DNA of 12,428 nucleotides from an uncultured Bacilli bacterium (GCA_944372315.1 CALVYX010000056.1:1-12428); one strand, 5' to 3'. Counted from the first letter of the stretch, positions 1 to 6,707 are shown. The notes: generated from the sequence alone by a model not told the origin. Numbers and translations are program-made.

Positions 1-270
1 TTGGTGTCTGCATATCTTGATATTGCTGAAATAAATGCATTAAAGAGAAAGGTAATGACTATGCAAGATTGGATTCATGAATTAGACAGTTTTTTGAAAA
101 TGACGCATAATGATATATTACATACGAAAGGAACTGTCTCTCATGAGGAAGCATTAAAGAAAGCTCATGCGGAATATGATAAATATATGCAAAATCATTT
201 AACTAGAGCTGAGAAGGATTATTTAGAAATTATGAATATAGAACTTAAGGAAATAGAAAAGAATAATTAA
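1..270 (+). CDS. RhuM family protein, C-terminal fragment (5' end outside window)
   Basis: The visible 89 residues resemble the C-terminal end of the RhuM (virulence RhuM, PF13310-type) family. They show the Y-L-D-x-A-E segment at residues 5-10, then M-x-D-W-x-x-x-L-D-x-F-L (21-32), the T-x-S-H-E-x-A-x-x-K-A-x-x-E-Y segment (45-59) and a charged helical tail. Family members are usually around 300 or more residues, so this is roughly the last quarter. The TTG at base 1 is probably an internal Leu codon rather than the start. RhuM was named from a Salmonella pathogenicity island and is often found in accessory DNA near restriction-modification genes; its biochemical role is not established. Recognition is from memory of family sequence, without a search. 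The frame ends at TAA with no terminator-like hairpin and T-run directly after it. Confidence 0.8.
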   Translation: MVSAYLDIAEINALKRKVMTMQDWIHELDSFLKMTHNDILHTKGTVSHEEALKKAHAEYDKYMQNHLTRAEKDYLEIMNIELKEIEKNN

Positions 271-290
271 TAATATTTGAGATAAATATA

Positions 291-320
291 TGGAAAATAG
301 TCCAAATGGACTTATATAAT
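291..320 (+). promoter_or_regulatory. Possible sigma-A promoter of the glycosylase gene
   Basis: A perfect TATAAT lies at 315-320. TGGAAA at 291-296 matches the -35 consensus at 4 of 6 positions with an 18-base spacer. The predicted transcript would start near 327, leaving a leader of about 50 bases before the glycosylase ATG. Such boxes are common by chance in AT-rich DNA. The position, in a 108-base gap after the RhuM gene, supports it only moderately. Confidence 0.4.
299..312. repeat. 14-base palindrome (operator-like) in the promoter spacer
   Basis: AGTCCAAATGGACT is a dyad: six-base arms AGTCCA and TGGACT around a two-base AA centre. It lies entirely between the proposed -35 (291-296) and -10 (315-320) boxes, a typical place for a dimeric repressor to bind. 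It is also GC-richer than its surroundings. As RNA it could form only a 5-bp hairpin with no T-run, so it is not a good terminator for the RhuM gene. A role as operator is an inference. Confidence 0.4.
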
Positions 321-378
321 TGCTAAAAATTATTTGGAAGAAAATGAAAAAGTATGAATTTGAAAGTGAGAAGTTGAT

Positions 379-1170
379 ATGTCAGTAATGAAAGAAAAGA
401 AAAAAATGACTGATACAAGACTGTTAGAAAAAAAATTAAAGCAAGAGTCTATAAAGGAATATAAAAAAATAAAAGATGTGGTTTTAGTACCAAATAAAGA
501 AAAAAATCAATTAGTAAATGATTTAAAAAAATATCCTCATGCTTTTGTGCTAGGATGTGCTATGGATAGACAAATTACTGCCGATAGAGCCTGGTCTATT
601 CCATATGAAATAAAACAAAGTTTAGGAGACTTTTCCATAAATACATTATATAACGTTTCGTTAGATGAATTTAAAACTATATTTAATGAGAAAAAGCTTC
701 ATAGATTTAATGATGATATGGCAACAGTATTTTATAATGCTGTTCATAAAATTGTCGAAGAATATGATAATGATGCTTCTAATATTTGGAAGGGGAAACC
801 TAGTAGTGCGACAGTGGTTTCAAGATTCTTAGATTTTGATGGTATGGGAATTAAAATTGCAACTATGGCAACCAATATACTTTCTAGAGATTTTAAAATA
901 CCATTGTCAGATTATTATTCTATAGATATATCACCAGATGTTCATGTAAAACGATTATTTAAACGAATGGGATTAGTTAAGAAAAAGGATATGAATAATG
1001 TTGATAAGATAATTTACAAAGCACGCTCTATAAATCCAAAATTTCCAGGTATTATAGATTTAACTTGCTGGAAATTAGGACGGGATATTTGTAGACCTAC
1101 AAATCCTAAATGTGGTGAGTGTATATTGAAGGATTTATGTCCTAAAATTATTGATTCAGATGATCTTTAA
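379..1170 (+). CDS. HhH-GPD DNA glycosylase / endonuclease III-like protein with [4Fe-4S] cluster
   Basis: A base-excision repair superfamily protein of 263 residues, expected to cut an altered base from DNA and, as it keeps the lysine, to nick the abasic site. The helix-hairpin-helix spans about 150-167, with G155-M-G-I-K159 matching the lysine loop of endonuclease III. The catalytic Asp is probably D187 in P-D-V-H-V. The C-terminus has an iron-sulfur loop of four cysteines, C238, C245, C248 and C254, in the C-x6-C-x2-C-x5-C spacing of Nth/MutY. The N-terminal half (about 52-120), with a conserved-looking L-G-C-A-M-D-R-Q stretch and R-A-W-x-I-P, is not that of canonical Nth, so this belongs to a side family whose substrate I cannot name. 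The start at 379 has only a weak GTGAG site; 388 and 406 are alternatives. It lies 12 bases before the small membrane-protein gene and follows RhuM, so a role against foreign or modified DNA is possible but unproven. Confidence 0.85.
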   Translation: MSVMKEKKKMTDTRLLEKKLKQESIKEYKKIKDVVLVPNKEKNQLVNDLKKYPHAFVLGCAMDRQITADRAWSIPYEIKQSLGDFSINTLYNVSLDEFKTIFNEKKLHRFNDDMATVFYNAVHKIVEEYDNDASNIWKGKPSSATVVSRFLDFDGMGIKIATMATNILSRDFKIPLSDYYSIDISPDVHVKRLFKRMGLVKKKDMNNVDKIIYKARSINPKFPGIIDLTCWKLGRDICRPTNPKCGECILKDLCPKIIDSDDL

Positions 1171-1182
1171 TGGAGGTATTGT

Positions 1183-1371
1183 ATGAAAAAGAAAATGTTT
1201 ATTGGATTAATTATAATAGTAGTGCTATTTTTAATTAGTGTATTTATTCCTGTTAAAGAAGGGGAAGAATGGGTTAATGATGATGAAGTATCAGATGTTG
1301 GTCACTATGAAGATAGTTACTATAATATCTATGGAATAAACATAACAAAATTTGTAAATTTATTTAAATAA
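1183..1371 (+). CDS. Small membrane-anchored protein, 62 residues, unknown function
   Basis: Not recognised. A strong Shine-Dalgarno (GGAGG, 1172-1176) sits six bases before the ATG, which argues for a real gene despite its size. The protein starts with three lysines, followed by a hydrophobic stretch (about residues 6-22) that fits a single membrane anchor or uncleaved signal peptide. An acidic segment (25-44) rich in E and D follows, then a Y/N/I-rich tail. No lipobox cysteine is present; there is no Cys at all. Positive-inside would place the acidic tail outside the cell. It lies 12 bases downstream of the glycosylase stop and is probably cotranscribed with it. Confidence 0.7.
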   Translation: MKKKMFIGLIIIVVLFLISVFIPVKEGEEWVNDDEVSDVGHYEDSYYNIYGINITKFVNLFK

Positions 1372-1384
1372 AATTAATTAGAAA

Positions 1385-1393
1385 TGATGTAAT
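1385..1393 (+). promoter_or_regulatory. Weak candidate extended -10 promoter before rarA
   Basis: TGATGTAAT at 1385-1393 fits an extended -10 (TG, one base, then TGTAAT, 5 of 6 to TATAAT). No convincing -35 is visible (TAAATA at 1365-1370 at best). It lies in the 67-base gap before rarA, the widest gap inside the gene run, so a separate rarA promoter is plausible but uncertain. Confidence 0.25.
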
Positions 1394-1438
1394 AGGAGTA
1401 CAAAGAGAGAATAATTTAAAAAAGATGGGAGGAAATAT

Positions 1439-2758
1439 ATGAGCAGTTTATTTGATATGGATGAAGATGAACATTTAGATTTTAAACCATTAGCAGATAG
1501 AATGCGCCCTAGCACTTTAGATAATTTTTTTGGGCAAAAAGAAATTGTAGGGCCGGATTCTCCAATTCGTAAAATGATCGAGACTGATACTATTACTTCC
1601 ATGATTTTTTGGGGACCACCAGGAGTTGGTAAAACTACGTTAGCTAAAATTATTGCTAATCAGACTAATTCGTTGTTTTATGAGTTATCAGCAGTAACTT
1701 CAGGAGTCAAAGAAATAAAAGAATTAATTGAGATTTCTAAATTTAATAAAAGTAATGGTAAAAAGACTATTGTGTTTGTTGATGAAATTCATCGTTTTAA
1801 TAAAAGTCAACAAGATGCTTTTTTACCACATGTTGAGAATGGAAATATTATATTAATTGGAGCGACTACCGAAAATCCATCTTTTGAAGTTAATTCAGCG
1901 TTATTATCAAGAACGAAAGTTTATGTATTAAAAAGTTTATCAAAGGAAGACATTATTAGTATTTTAAAAAGAGCATTAAAAGAAGTTAGTGAATATGATA
2001 ATGTTAAAATTGATGATGACTGTTTGACTCTTATTGCTAATATTAGTAATGGCGATGCTAGAGGAGCTTTAAATACCTTAGAAAATGTAATCAATATTAC
2101 TAAAGTAAAAAAGAATCAAAGAGTAATAACAAAGGAACAATTACAACAGTCCTTACAAAGTAAAGTTTTTCTTTATGATAAAAAAGGAGAAGAGCATTAT
2201 AATTTAATTTCCGCTTTACATAAATCTATGCGTAATAGTGACCCTGATGCCGCTTTGTATTATTTAGCTAGGATGTTAGAGTCTGGAGAAGATCCATTGT
2301 ATGTAGCTAGAAGATTAATTCGTTTTGCTTCTGAAGATGTAGGTCTTGCTAATCCTAACGCTTTGGTTCAAGCAGTTAGTGCTTATCAAGCATGTCACTA
2401 TAATGGTATGCCAGAGTGTAATGTCAATCTTGCCCAAGTGGTTGTATATTTAAGTTTAAGTCCCAAATCTAATTCGTTATATACTGCTTATATTGCTGCA
2501 TCAAGTGATGCTAGATCCACTATGCAAGAGAAGGTACCTCTACATTTAAGAAATGCTGTCACAAAATTAGATAGTGAATTAGGTAATGGTAAGGGGTATC
2601 AATATGCTCATGATTATGAAAATAAAATTACTAATATGAAGTGTCTTCCCGATAGCCTAAAAAATAAAAAATACTATCATCCAACAGATAGTGGTCACGA
2701 AAAGCAATTCTTAGAAAATTTGCGCAAAATTGAAGCAATTAAGAAAAATATAAAATAA
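1439..2758 (+). CDS. rarA: Replication-associated recombination protein A (RarA/MgsA), AAA+ ATPase
   Basis: RarA is a tetrameric AAA+ ATPase related to clamp loaders (WRNIP1/Mgs1 family) that acts at stalled or damaged replication forks. The 439 residues match the usual family length. The N-terminus has L-A-D-R-M-R-P (18-24) and a G-Q segment. Walker A is GPPGVGKTT (59-67) and Walker B with its family extension is IVFVDEIHRFNKSQQDAFL (111-129). Sensor 1 is G-A-T-T-E-N-P-S-F (141-149) and the arginine finger is L-L-S-R (155-158). The C-terminal part holds the family hallmarks D-P-D-A-A-L-Y-Y-L-A-R-M-L and R-R-L-I-R-F-A-S-E-D-V-G-L-A. The ATG is preceded by GGGAGG at 1427-1432 with six-base spacing. 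Nothing is missing or truncated. It lies downstream of a DNA repair gene and 15 bases before the VanZ-like gene. Confidence 0.97.
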   Translation: MSSLFDMDEDEHLDFKPLADRMRPSTLDNFFGQKEIVGPDSPIRKMIETDTITSMIFWGPPGVGKTTLAKIIANQTNSLFYELSAVTSGVKEIKELIEISKFNKSNGKKTIVFVDEIHRFNKSQQDAFLPHVENGNIILIGATTENPSFEVNSALLSRTKVYVLKSLSKEDIISILKRALKEVSEYDNVKIDDDCLTLIANISNGDARGALNTLENVINITKVKKNQRVITKEQLQQSLQSKVFLYDKKGEEHYNLISALHKSMRNSDPDAALYYLARMLESGEDPLYVARRLIRFASEDVGLANPNALVQAVSAYQACHYNGMPECNVNLAQVVVYLSLSPKSNSLYTAYIAASSDARSTMQEKVPLHLRNAVTKLDSELGNGKGYQYAHDYENKITNMKCLPDSLKNKKYYHPTDSGHEKQFLENLRKIEAIKKNIK

Positions 2759-2773
2759 GAAAAAGGTGAGAGA

Positions 2774-3598
2774 ATGGGGTCTATTATAATTTGTTTCGTT
2801 TTAATGTTAATTTTTTTAATCATTTATTTTATTTATAAAATAAAAACAAAACAACTATGGACTACTCCGTTAAAAACTATTACAGAGTTAATTATATTTT
2901 TTACTGTTAGTAGTTTTATTATAACATTAAGTGTTACTAATTTAATTTTTAGATATAGTATGACTTCTATCAAAGCAATTATCATTATGGTCTTTTTATC
3001 TCTATTATGTTTTAGTTTTGGACTTTTAATGAATAAAGAAAGAATATATAAAAATAATATTACTATTTATATTGGTTTATATTTACTATTATTGTTAAGT
3101 ATTACTTTTTTTATTGCTAGACCAAGTTTTAACTTGAAATGGGAGGCTATATTTCATATTTATGAAGGATCATTAATTCCATTTAATACCATATCCCGTT
3201 ATTTTAGTGGTCGTGCTTCTTTAAGAAGTATTTTATATAATGTGTTAGGAAATATGGTATTATTAATACCACTTTCGTTTTTACTGATGGTCAAAAATAA
3301 AAAATATAAGAATATTTTAAAACAAATGCTATTTTTGTTACCACTTATCATTGGCATTGAATTGTTTCAAGAAATTACAGGTACTGGTTCCTTTGATATA
3401 GATGATATTATTTTAAATGTGACAGGACCTATCATATTTACTTTTTTAATTACAAGATTTCATATCATGGATAAAATTAGAACTCTATTTTATTCTACAT
3501 GGAAAGGGATGTTAACATTTAAATATATGCTTTATATAATATTTAGTGTGATTCCTCTTTGGTTTATTTTAGAGACAGTGATAAAAATATGTGGATAA
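2774..3598 (+). CDS. VanZ-like integral membrane protein
   Basis: A polytopic membrane protein of 274 residues. Hydrophobic segments lie near 3-21, 36-60, 66-85, 96-116, 155-172, 182-198, 210-228 and 251-270. The second half carries the VanZ-like core: N156-x-x-G-N160 at the start of one helix, then E196-x-x-Q199, and the D-I-D-D-I-I-L-N run (208-215) followed by V-T-G. VanZ gives low-level teicoplanin resistance in enterococci, and relatives are widespread with mostly unknown roles. Resistance should not be assumed, since no other van genes are present. The extra N-terminal helices make this longer than classic VanZ (about 160 residues), which is common for VanZ-like proteins. AAGGTGAG at 2763-2770 serves as ribosome site. 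It probably belongs to the rarA transcript. Confidence 0.85.
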   Translation: MGSIIICFVLMLIFLIIYFIYKIKTKQLWTTPLKTITELIIFFTVSSFIITLSVTNLIFRYSMTSIKAIIIMVFLSLLCFSFGLLMNKERIYKNNITIYIGLYLLLLLSITFFIARPSFNLKWEAIFHIYEGSLIPFNTISRYFSGRASLRSILYNVLGNMVLLIPLSFLLMVKNKKYKNILKQMLFLLPLIIGIELFQEITGTGSFDIDDIILNVTGPIIFTFLITRFHIMDKIRTLFYSTWKGMLTFKYMLYIIFSVIPLWFILETVIKICG

Positions 3599-3624
3599 AA
3601 ATATTAGTTTGATAAGGTGATACT

Positions 3625-4257
3625 ATGAACTTTTATGATACGGATATATACCATAAAATAGTGAAAGAAATTAGTTCTAAAGAAAAGCAATTGACAAGGA
3701 ACGTTTTCTTAGATGAAGACTATTCTATAAAATACTATATCGCTAATACAGAAGATAGTTACGAAGTTTGTGAATTATATCAAACCGACACCAAAATATT
3801 TGAGTGGATTAATATTTATGGTAAGTCTAGATTTGCTACTATGATAAACCATAGAGATGGTAACAAATATTTATTATTTGATGAGGATTTATATGGTTAT
3901 AGTGTATTAAACCTATCAACATTAAAGAGTATACATTATATACCTTTAGAATCACATTTAAATAATAAAGAATTTAGGGAAACTTTTATATGGTACAATC
4001 CTCATTATAATATTCATAACAATTTATTAGCAGTCGATGGATATTATTGGGCTTCTCCTAATTCTATCATTCTTTTAGATTTTTCCAATCCAATGAAAAT
4101 AGTACCAACTAGTAATTGGATAGAGGTAAATCAAAAATATAATCAAGGTTATGAAATTTTTGATGATATTACTTTTAAAGAGTGGAATTATGATAAGTTA
4201 ATTTGCAATGCAAAAGGAGAAAATAATAGTATATTAATTATAGATACTAGCAAATGA
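3625..4257 (+). CDS. Conserved-looking soluble protein of unknown function, 210 residues
   Basis: Not confidently recognised. There is no signal peptide or membrane segment, so it is likely cytoplasmic. Composition is rich in Tyr, Asn, Ile and Asp, with alternating short strands separated by turns, for example L-L-F-D-E-D-L-Y-G-Y-S-V-L-N-L (83-97) and S-I-I-L-L-D-F-S-N-P (147-156), which suggests a mainly beta, possibly propeller-like fold. A striking central segment is F-I-W-Y-N-P-H-Y-N (121-129) followed by L-L-A-V-D-G-Y-Y-W-A-S-P-N (134-146); I recall similar segments in hypothetical proteins of Firmicutes but no function. AAGGTGA (3614-3620) gives a good ribosome site. It ends with TGA, showing that TGA is a stop here. 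The downstream gene starts within 24 bases. Confidence 0.75.
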   Translation: MNFYDTDIYHKIVKEISSKEKQLTRNVFLDEDYSIKYYIANTEDSYEVCELYQTDTKIFEWINIYGKSRFATMINHRDGNKYLLFDEDLYGYSVLNLSTLKSIHYIPLESHLNNKEFRETFIWYNPHYNIHNNLLAVDGYYWASPNSIILLDFSNPMKIVPTSNWIEVNQKYNQGYEIFDDITFKEWNYDKLICNAKGENNSILIIDTSK

Positions 4258-4280
4258 AATATGGAATAGTAGGAGTTATT

Positions 4281-4781
4281 ATGAATAAACAAGATATTTA
4301 TAAGTATTTAAATGATAAAAAGGTATGGTATGAAATTACAGAACATATGGCAGTATATAACATGAATGATTTATCAAAAGTAGACTTTCCATATAAAGAA
4401 GGCGATGCTAAAAATCTTTTTGTTCGTGATGATAAGAAAAATCATTATTATCTTATTACGGTGAAAGGTAATAAAAGAGTAGATTTAAAGAAATTTAGAA
4501 CACAGAATAATACTAGACCTTTAAGTTTTGCTTCCGAAGATGATTTATTTCATATTTTAAAGTTGTTACCAGGAGCTGTAACGCCCTTAGGGGTATTAAA
4601 TGATGATAATTTAAAAGTAGAAGTATTTATTGATATAGATTTGATGCATGAACCAGGTATTATTGGTGTTCATCCTTGTGATAATACAGCTACCGTATGG
4701 TTAAAAGTAAGTGATTTAATCGAAGTCATCAAGGAGCATGGTAATAAAGTAAATGTTGTAAAAATAAAAGACTATCGTTAG
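4281..4781 (+). CDS. YbaK/ProX-type aminoacyl-tRNA deacylase (Ala-tRNA(Pro) editing family)
   Basis: A stand-alone editing domain of 166 residues related to the INS domain of prolyl-tRNA synthetase (PrdX/ProXp-ala, YbaK/EbsC fold, PF04073). These enzymes hydrolyse mischarged tRNA, usually Ala-tRNA(Pro), in the cytoplasm. Seen here: the N-terminal helix and Y-E-I-T-E-H (17-22), the conserved lysine K44 in K-N-L-F, K-R-V-D-L-K (65-70), L-S-F-A-S, the G-A-V-T-P-L-G loop (98-104) with N-D after it, and H131-P-x-x-N-T-A-T. I start at 4281 because AGGAG at 4271-4275 sits five bases upstream and the family begins near this residue. A start at 4254 would add nine residues and overlap the previous stop, without a good ribosome site. 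The exact mischarged substrate is inferred from family. The TAG stop lies inside the terminator stem. Confidence 0.9.
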   Translation: MNKQDIYKYLNDKKVWYEITEHMAVYNMNDLSKVDFPYKEGDAKNLFVRDDKKNHYYLITVKGNKRVDLKKFRTQNNTRPLSFASEDDLFHILKLLPGAVTPLGVLNDDNLKVEVFIDIDLMHEPGIIGVHPCDNTATVWLKVSDLIEVIKEHGNKVNVVKIKDYR

Positions 4782-4788
4782 TCTTTTT
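4766..4788. terminator. Bidirectional terminator between convergent genes
   Basis: A nine-base-pair stem, AAAAGACTA paired with TAGTCTTTT, closes a TCGT loop and is followed by T residues on the + strand. The - strand equally has a T-rich tail (complement of the A-rich 4760-4769). It thus serves both the deacylase gene, whose TAG stop at 4779-4781 is within the stem, and the acyltransferase gene, whose stop is at 4788-4790. Confidence 0.85.
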
Positions 4789-5852
4789 TAAATAAGATAT
4801 TTATTAATAATAGGAATTTTACTGATAATATAAGTTATAATAAAACTTAATAAAAATACTAATAAAATAATAAGTGGAATCGATAAAAGTGGAGAGAATA
4901 GAGATGCAGTTATTTCGTATTTTGTTAAAATAGTAATAAAGAAATCATGAATTAAATAGATGCCAAAACAAAGATTAGAAATAAAAGTAATATTAGAAAC
5001 TGTTTTAGTAGAAAAATTTACTTTAGAAATACGATTTTTAAAGAGAATGAAGAAAGCTAGAGAAGCTAGAAAAATATTTAATAACATATTATCGTAAAGG
5101 TGGGTAGGTTCTCCTTTTTGAAAAGAAATTATCACTGTTCCCAAAATAGTAAAGAGTAATCCTACGATTCCTAATATATAACTAGTTATTTCTTTATTTC
5201 TACTAATAGGATACGTATTTAAATAGTGACCTAAAACAAAATACGTAGAATATCCTAAAATAAGAGATATATTAAAATCAAAAATAGTTCCGTCTAGAAC
5301 ATTGATAGAATAAGGAATTAATCTTTGGATAGTTATCCAGCCAAAATTAAAAATAATTCCTAAAATTAAAAAATATTCCTCTATCTTTTTATTTTCACAT
5401 AGCTTTCTTAGAATAGGAGTTATGATATATAGTCCTATTAACATAGGAATAAACCATAAGTGATAGTGCCCACGCACAAATTCTTTTAAAGTTAAAATTA
5501 TAGTATCTACCGTTAATGTTCTAGATAAAATAATACAATGAAATATTCCGTAGATCAAAGACCAAAACAATAAAGCAATAAAAATTCGCAAAATATTTTT
5601 AGTAAACAGTTTGCTAATAGTTATATTTTTATTTTGATCTAAAAATAAGGAACCTGATATCATAACAAAAATAGGAACACAGATTCTAAAAATACTATCG
5701 TAAATATTCATTACTTGCCAAGAAAAGGATTGAATAGGAGCGGTATACCAGGTAATTCCTACTACATGAATTCCAATCATGAAAAAAATGGAAATAATTC
5801 TTAAAAGATCTAAATAGGTTAATCTTTTTTTTGTATTTGCTATAGTTTTCAT
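4788..5852 (-). CDS. Acyltransferase 3 family integral membrane protein (OafA/WecH-like)
   Basis: A membrane-embedded O-acyltransferase of 354 residues, close to the usual length of the membrane domain alone; there is no C-terminal SGNH domain. The N-terminus has the family signature R10-L-x-x-L-D15-L-L-R18 followed by a first helix ending in G-I-H29-V, where the histidine is the expected catalytic or acyl-donor contact residue. Further marks are F-V-M-I-S-G-S-L-F (62-70), H131-L-W-F-I-P (131-136) and G-I-Y-L-I-H-D-F-F (297-305). About ten hydrophobic segments span the protein. Members acetylate or otherwise acylate extracellular glycans, antigens or lipids; the acceptor cannot be read from sequence. 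The ATG has AGGTGAT seven to ten bases upstream. It stands alone, divergent from ucpA, convergent with the deacylase. Confidence 0.9.
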   Translation of the reverse strand: MKTIANTKKRLTYLDLLRIISIFFMIGIHVVGITWYTAPIQSFSWQVMNIYDSIFRICVPIFVMISGSLFLDQNKNITISKLFTKNILRIFIALLFWSLIYGIFHCIILSRTLTVDTIILTLKEFVRGHYHLWFIPMLIGLYIITPILRKLCENKKIEEYFLILGIIFNFGWITIQRLIPYSINVLDGTIFDFNISLILGYSTYFVLGHYLNTYPISRNKEITSYILGIVGLLFTILGTVIISFQKGEPTHLYDNMLLNIFLASLAFFILFKNRISKVNFSTKTVSNITFISNLCFGIYLIHDFFITILTKYEITASLFSPLLSIPLIILLVFLLSFIITYIISKIPIINKYLI

Positions 5853-5868
5853 AAAATCACCTAAAAAA

Positions 5869-5877
5869 ATTATATCA
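5869..5877 (-). promoter_or_regulatory. Extended -10 promoter of the acyltransferase gene
   Basis: On the - strand the sequence reads TGATATAAT, a perfect extended -10 (TG, one base, TATAAT; box at 5869-5874). No good -35 is visible 17 bases upstream, which an extended -10 can make up for. The Shine-Dalgarno AGGTGAT (5856-5862) begins only six bases beyond the box, so the transcript should start around 5862 with a leader of about ten bases. Confidence 0.55.
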
Positions 5878-5890
5878 TACTTCTTTTCTA

Positions 5891-5899
5891 TGTTATAAT
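5891..5899 (+). promoter_or_regulatory. Extended -10 promoter of ucpA
   Basis: TGTTATAAT is a perfect extended -10 (box 5894-5899). The -35 position, 5871-5876, is poor (TATATC) and coincides with the -10 region of the divergent promoter, so the two may compete for polymerase. AGGAG starts at 5906, six bases after the box, again predicting a very short leader. Confidence 0.55.
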
Positions 5900-5918
5900 A
5901 ATTTTAGGAGATGATAAG

Positions 5919-6707
5919 ATGAAATTAAAAGATAAAGTAGCCATAGTTACTGGTGGAGCCATGGGAAATGGATTAGGAATAGTAGAAGTATTTTTAAAAT
6001 ATGGTGCTAAAGTTATGATCTTAGATTATAGCGATAAAGTAGATGAGGTAGCTTCTTCTTTTAAAAATAGAGGTTATGATGTTGAAGGATATTTGGTAGA
6101 TATTAGAGATAATCATAAAGTATTAGAATGCATAGAAGATATTTATAATAAATATCATCGTATTGATATTTTAGTTAATAATGCTGGTGTATGTCGATTA
6201 GATACATTTGAGAATATGAGTGATGAATTAAGAGATTTTCATTTTGATATTAACATTAAAGGAACATGGAATGTAACTAAAGCAGCATTACCTTATATGA
6301 GAAGTACTAAGAATGGATCTATTGTTAATTTATCTAGTGTAACAGGACCAATGGTTGCAGATAGTGGAGAAGTAGCATATGCGACTACCAAAGCGGCTTT
6401 GATTGGGTTTACCAAAGCATTATCTAGAGAAGTTGTAGATGATAATATAAGAGTAAATGCTATTATGCCAGGATATATTAGGACTCCTATGGTAGATGGT
6501 ATGGCTAAAGAGACTAATCCAGATAATCCAGAAAAAGTAGTAGAAGGCATTGCGATAGGAATACCTATGAAGCGCCTTGGTACTATTCAAGAATTAGGAG
6601 AATTAGCCGCATTTTTAGCAAGTGATGAATCAAGCTATATCACTGGACAAGGAATAGTAATAGATGGAGGTTCTACTTTACCTGAGACCATGAGTATGGG
6701 GGTATAA
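5919..6707 (+). CDS. ucpA: UcpA-like short-chain dehydrogenase/reductase
   Basis: A classical SDR oxidoreductase of 262 residues, nearly the same length as E. coli UcpA, which it resembles along its whole length, including V-N-N-A-G-V-C-R-L (86-94), D-x-x-F-H-F-D-I-N-I-K-G-T-W-N-V-T-K (105-121) and the distinctive end G-G-S-T-L-P-E (250-256). The cofactor site is T11-G-G-A-M-G-N-G18 (TGxxxGxG), and D36 after the second strand favours NAD(H). The catalytic set is N112, S140, Y154 and K158 (Y-A-T-T-K). The true substrate of UcpA is poorly defined (linked to furfural tolerance in E. coli), so only a cytoplasmic alcohol/ketone oxidoreduction can be stated. It is a single-gene unit with its own promoter and terminator; AGGAG at 5906-5910 marks the start. 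Confidence 0.9.
   Translation: MKLKDKVAIVTGGAMGNGLGIVEVFLKYGAKVMILDYSDKVDEVASSFKNRGYDVEGYLVDIRDNHKVLECIEDIYNKYHRIDILVNNAGVCRLDTFENMSDELRDFHFDINIKGTWNVTKAALPYMRSTKNGSIVNLSSVTGPMVADSGEVAYATTKAALIGFTKALSREVVDDNIRVNAIMPGYIRTPMVDGMAKETNPDNPEKVVEGIAIGIPMKRLGTIQELGELAAFLASDESSYITGQGIVIDGGSTLPETMSMGV

Noticed and set aside
299..312. Terminator for the RhuM gene
   Set aside because: The dyad gives a five-pair hairpin with no following T-run, so an operator-like reading fits better.
1378..1602. 74-codon reverse-strand open frame
   Set aside because: It lies over the strongly supported start and Walker A upstream region of rarA, and its protein resembles nothing and has no ribosome site.
2774..3598. 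Glycopeptide resistance locus
   Set aside because: Only a VanZ-like protein is present; no vanR/S/H/A/X-type genes are nearby and VanZ-like proteins are common without resistance.
4254..4280. Upstream ATG start for the tRNA deacylase
   Set aside because: It has no Shine-Dalgarno, adds nine residues absent from the family N-terminus, and a good AGGAG sits before 4281.
6293..6550. 85-codon reverse-strand open frame
   Set aside because: It is antisense to the catalytic half of ucpA, whose motifs are all intact in the forward frame.
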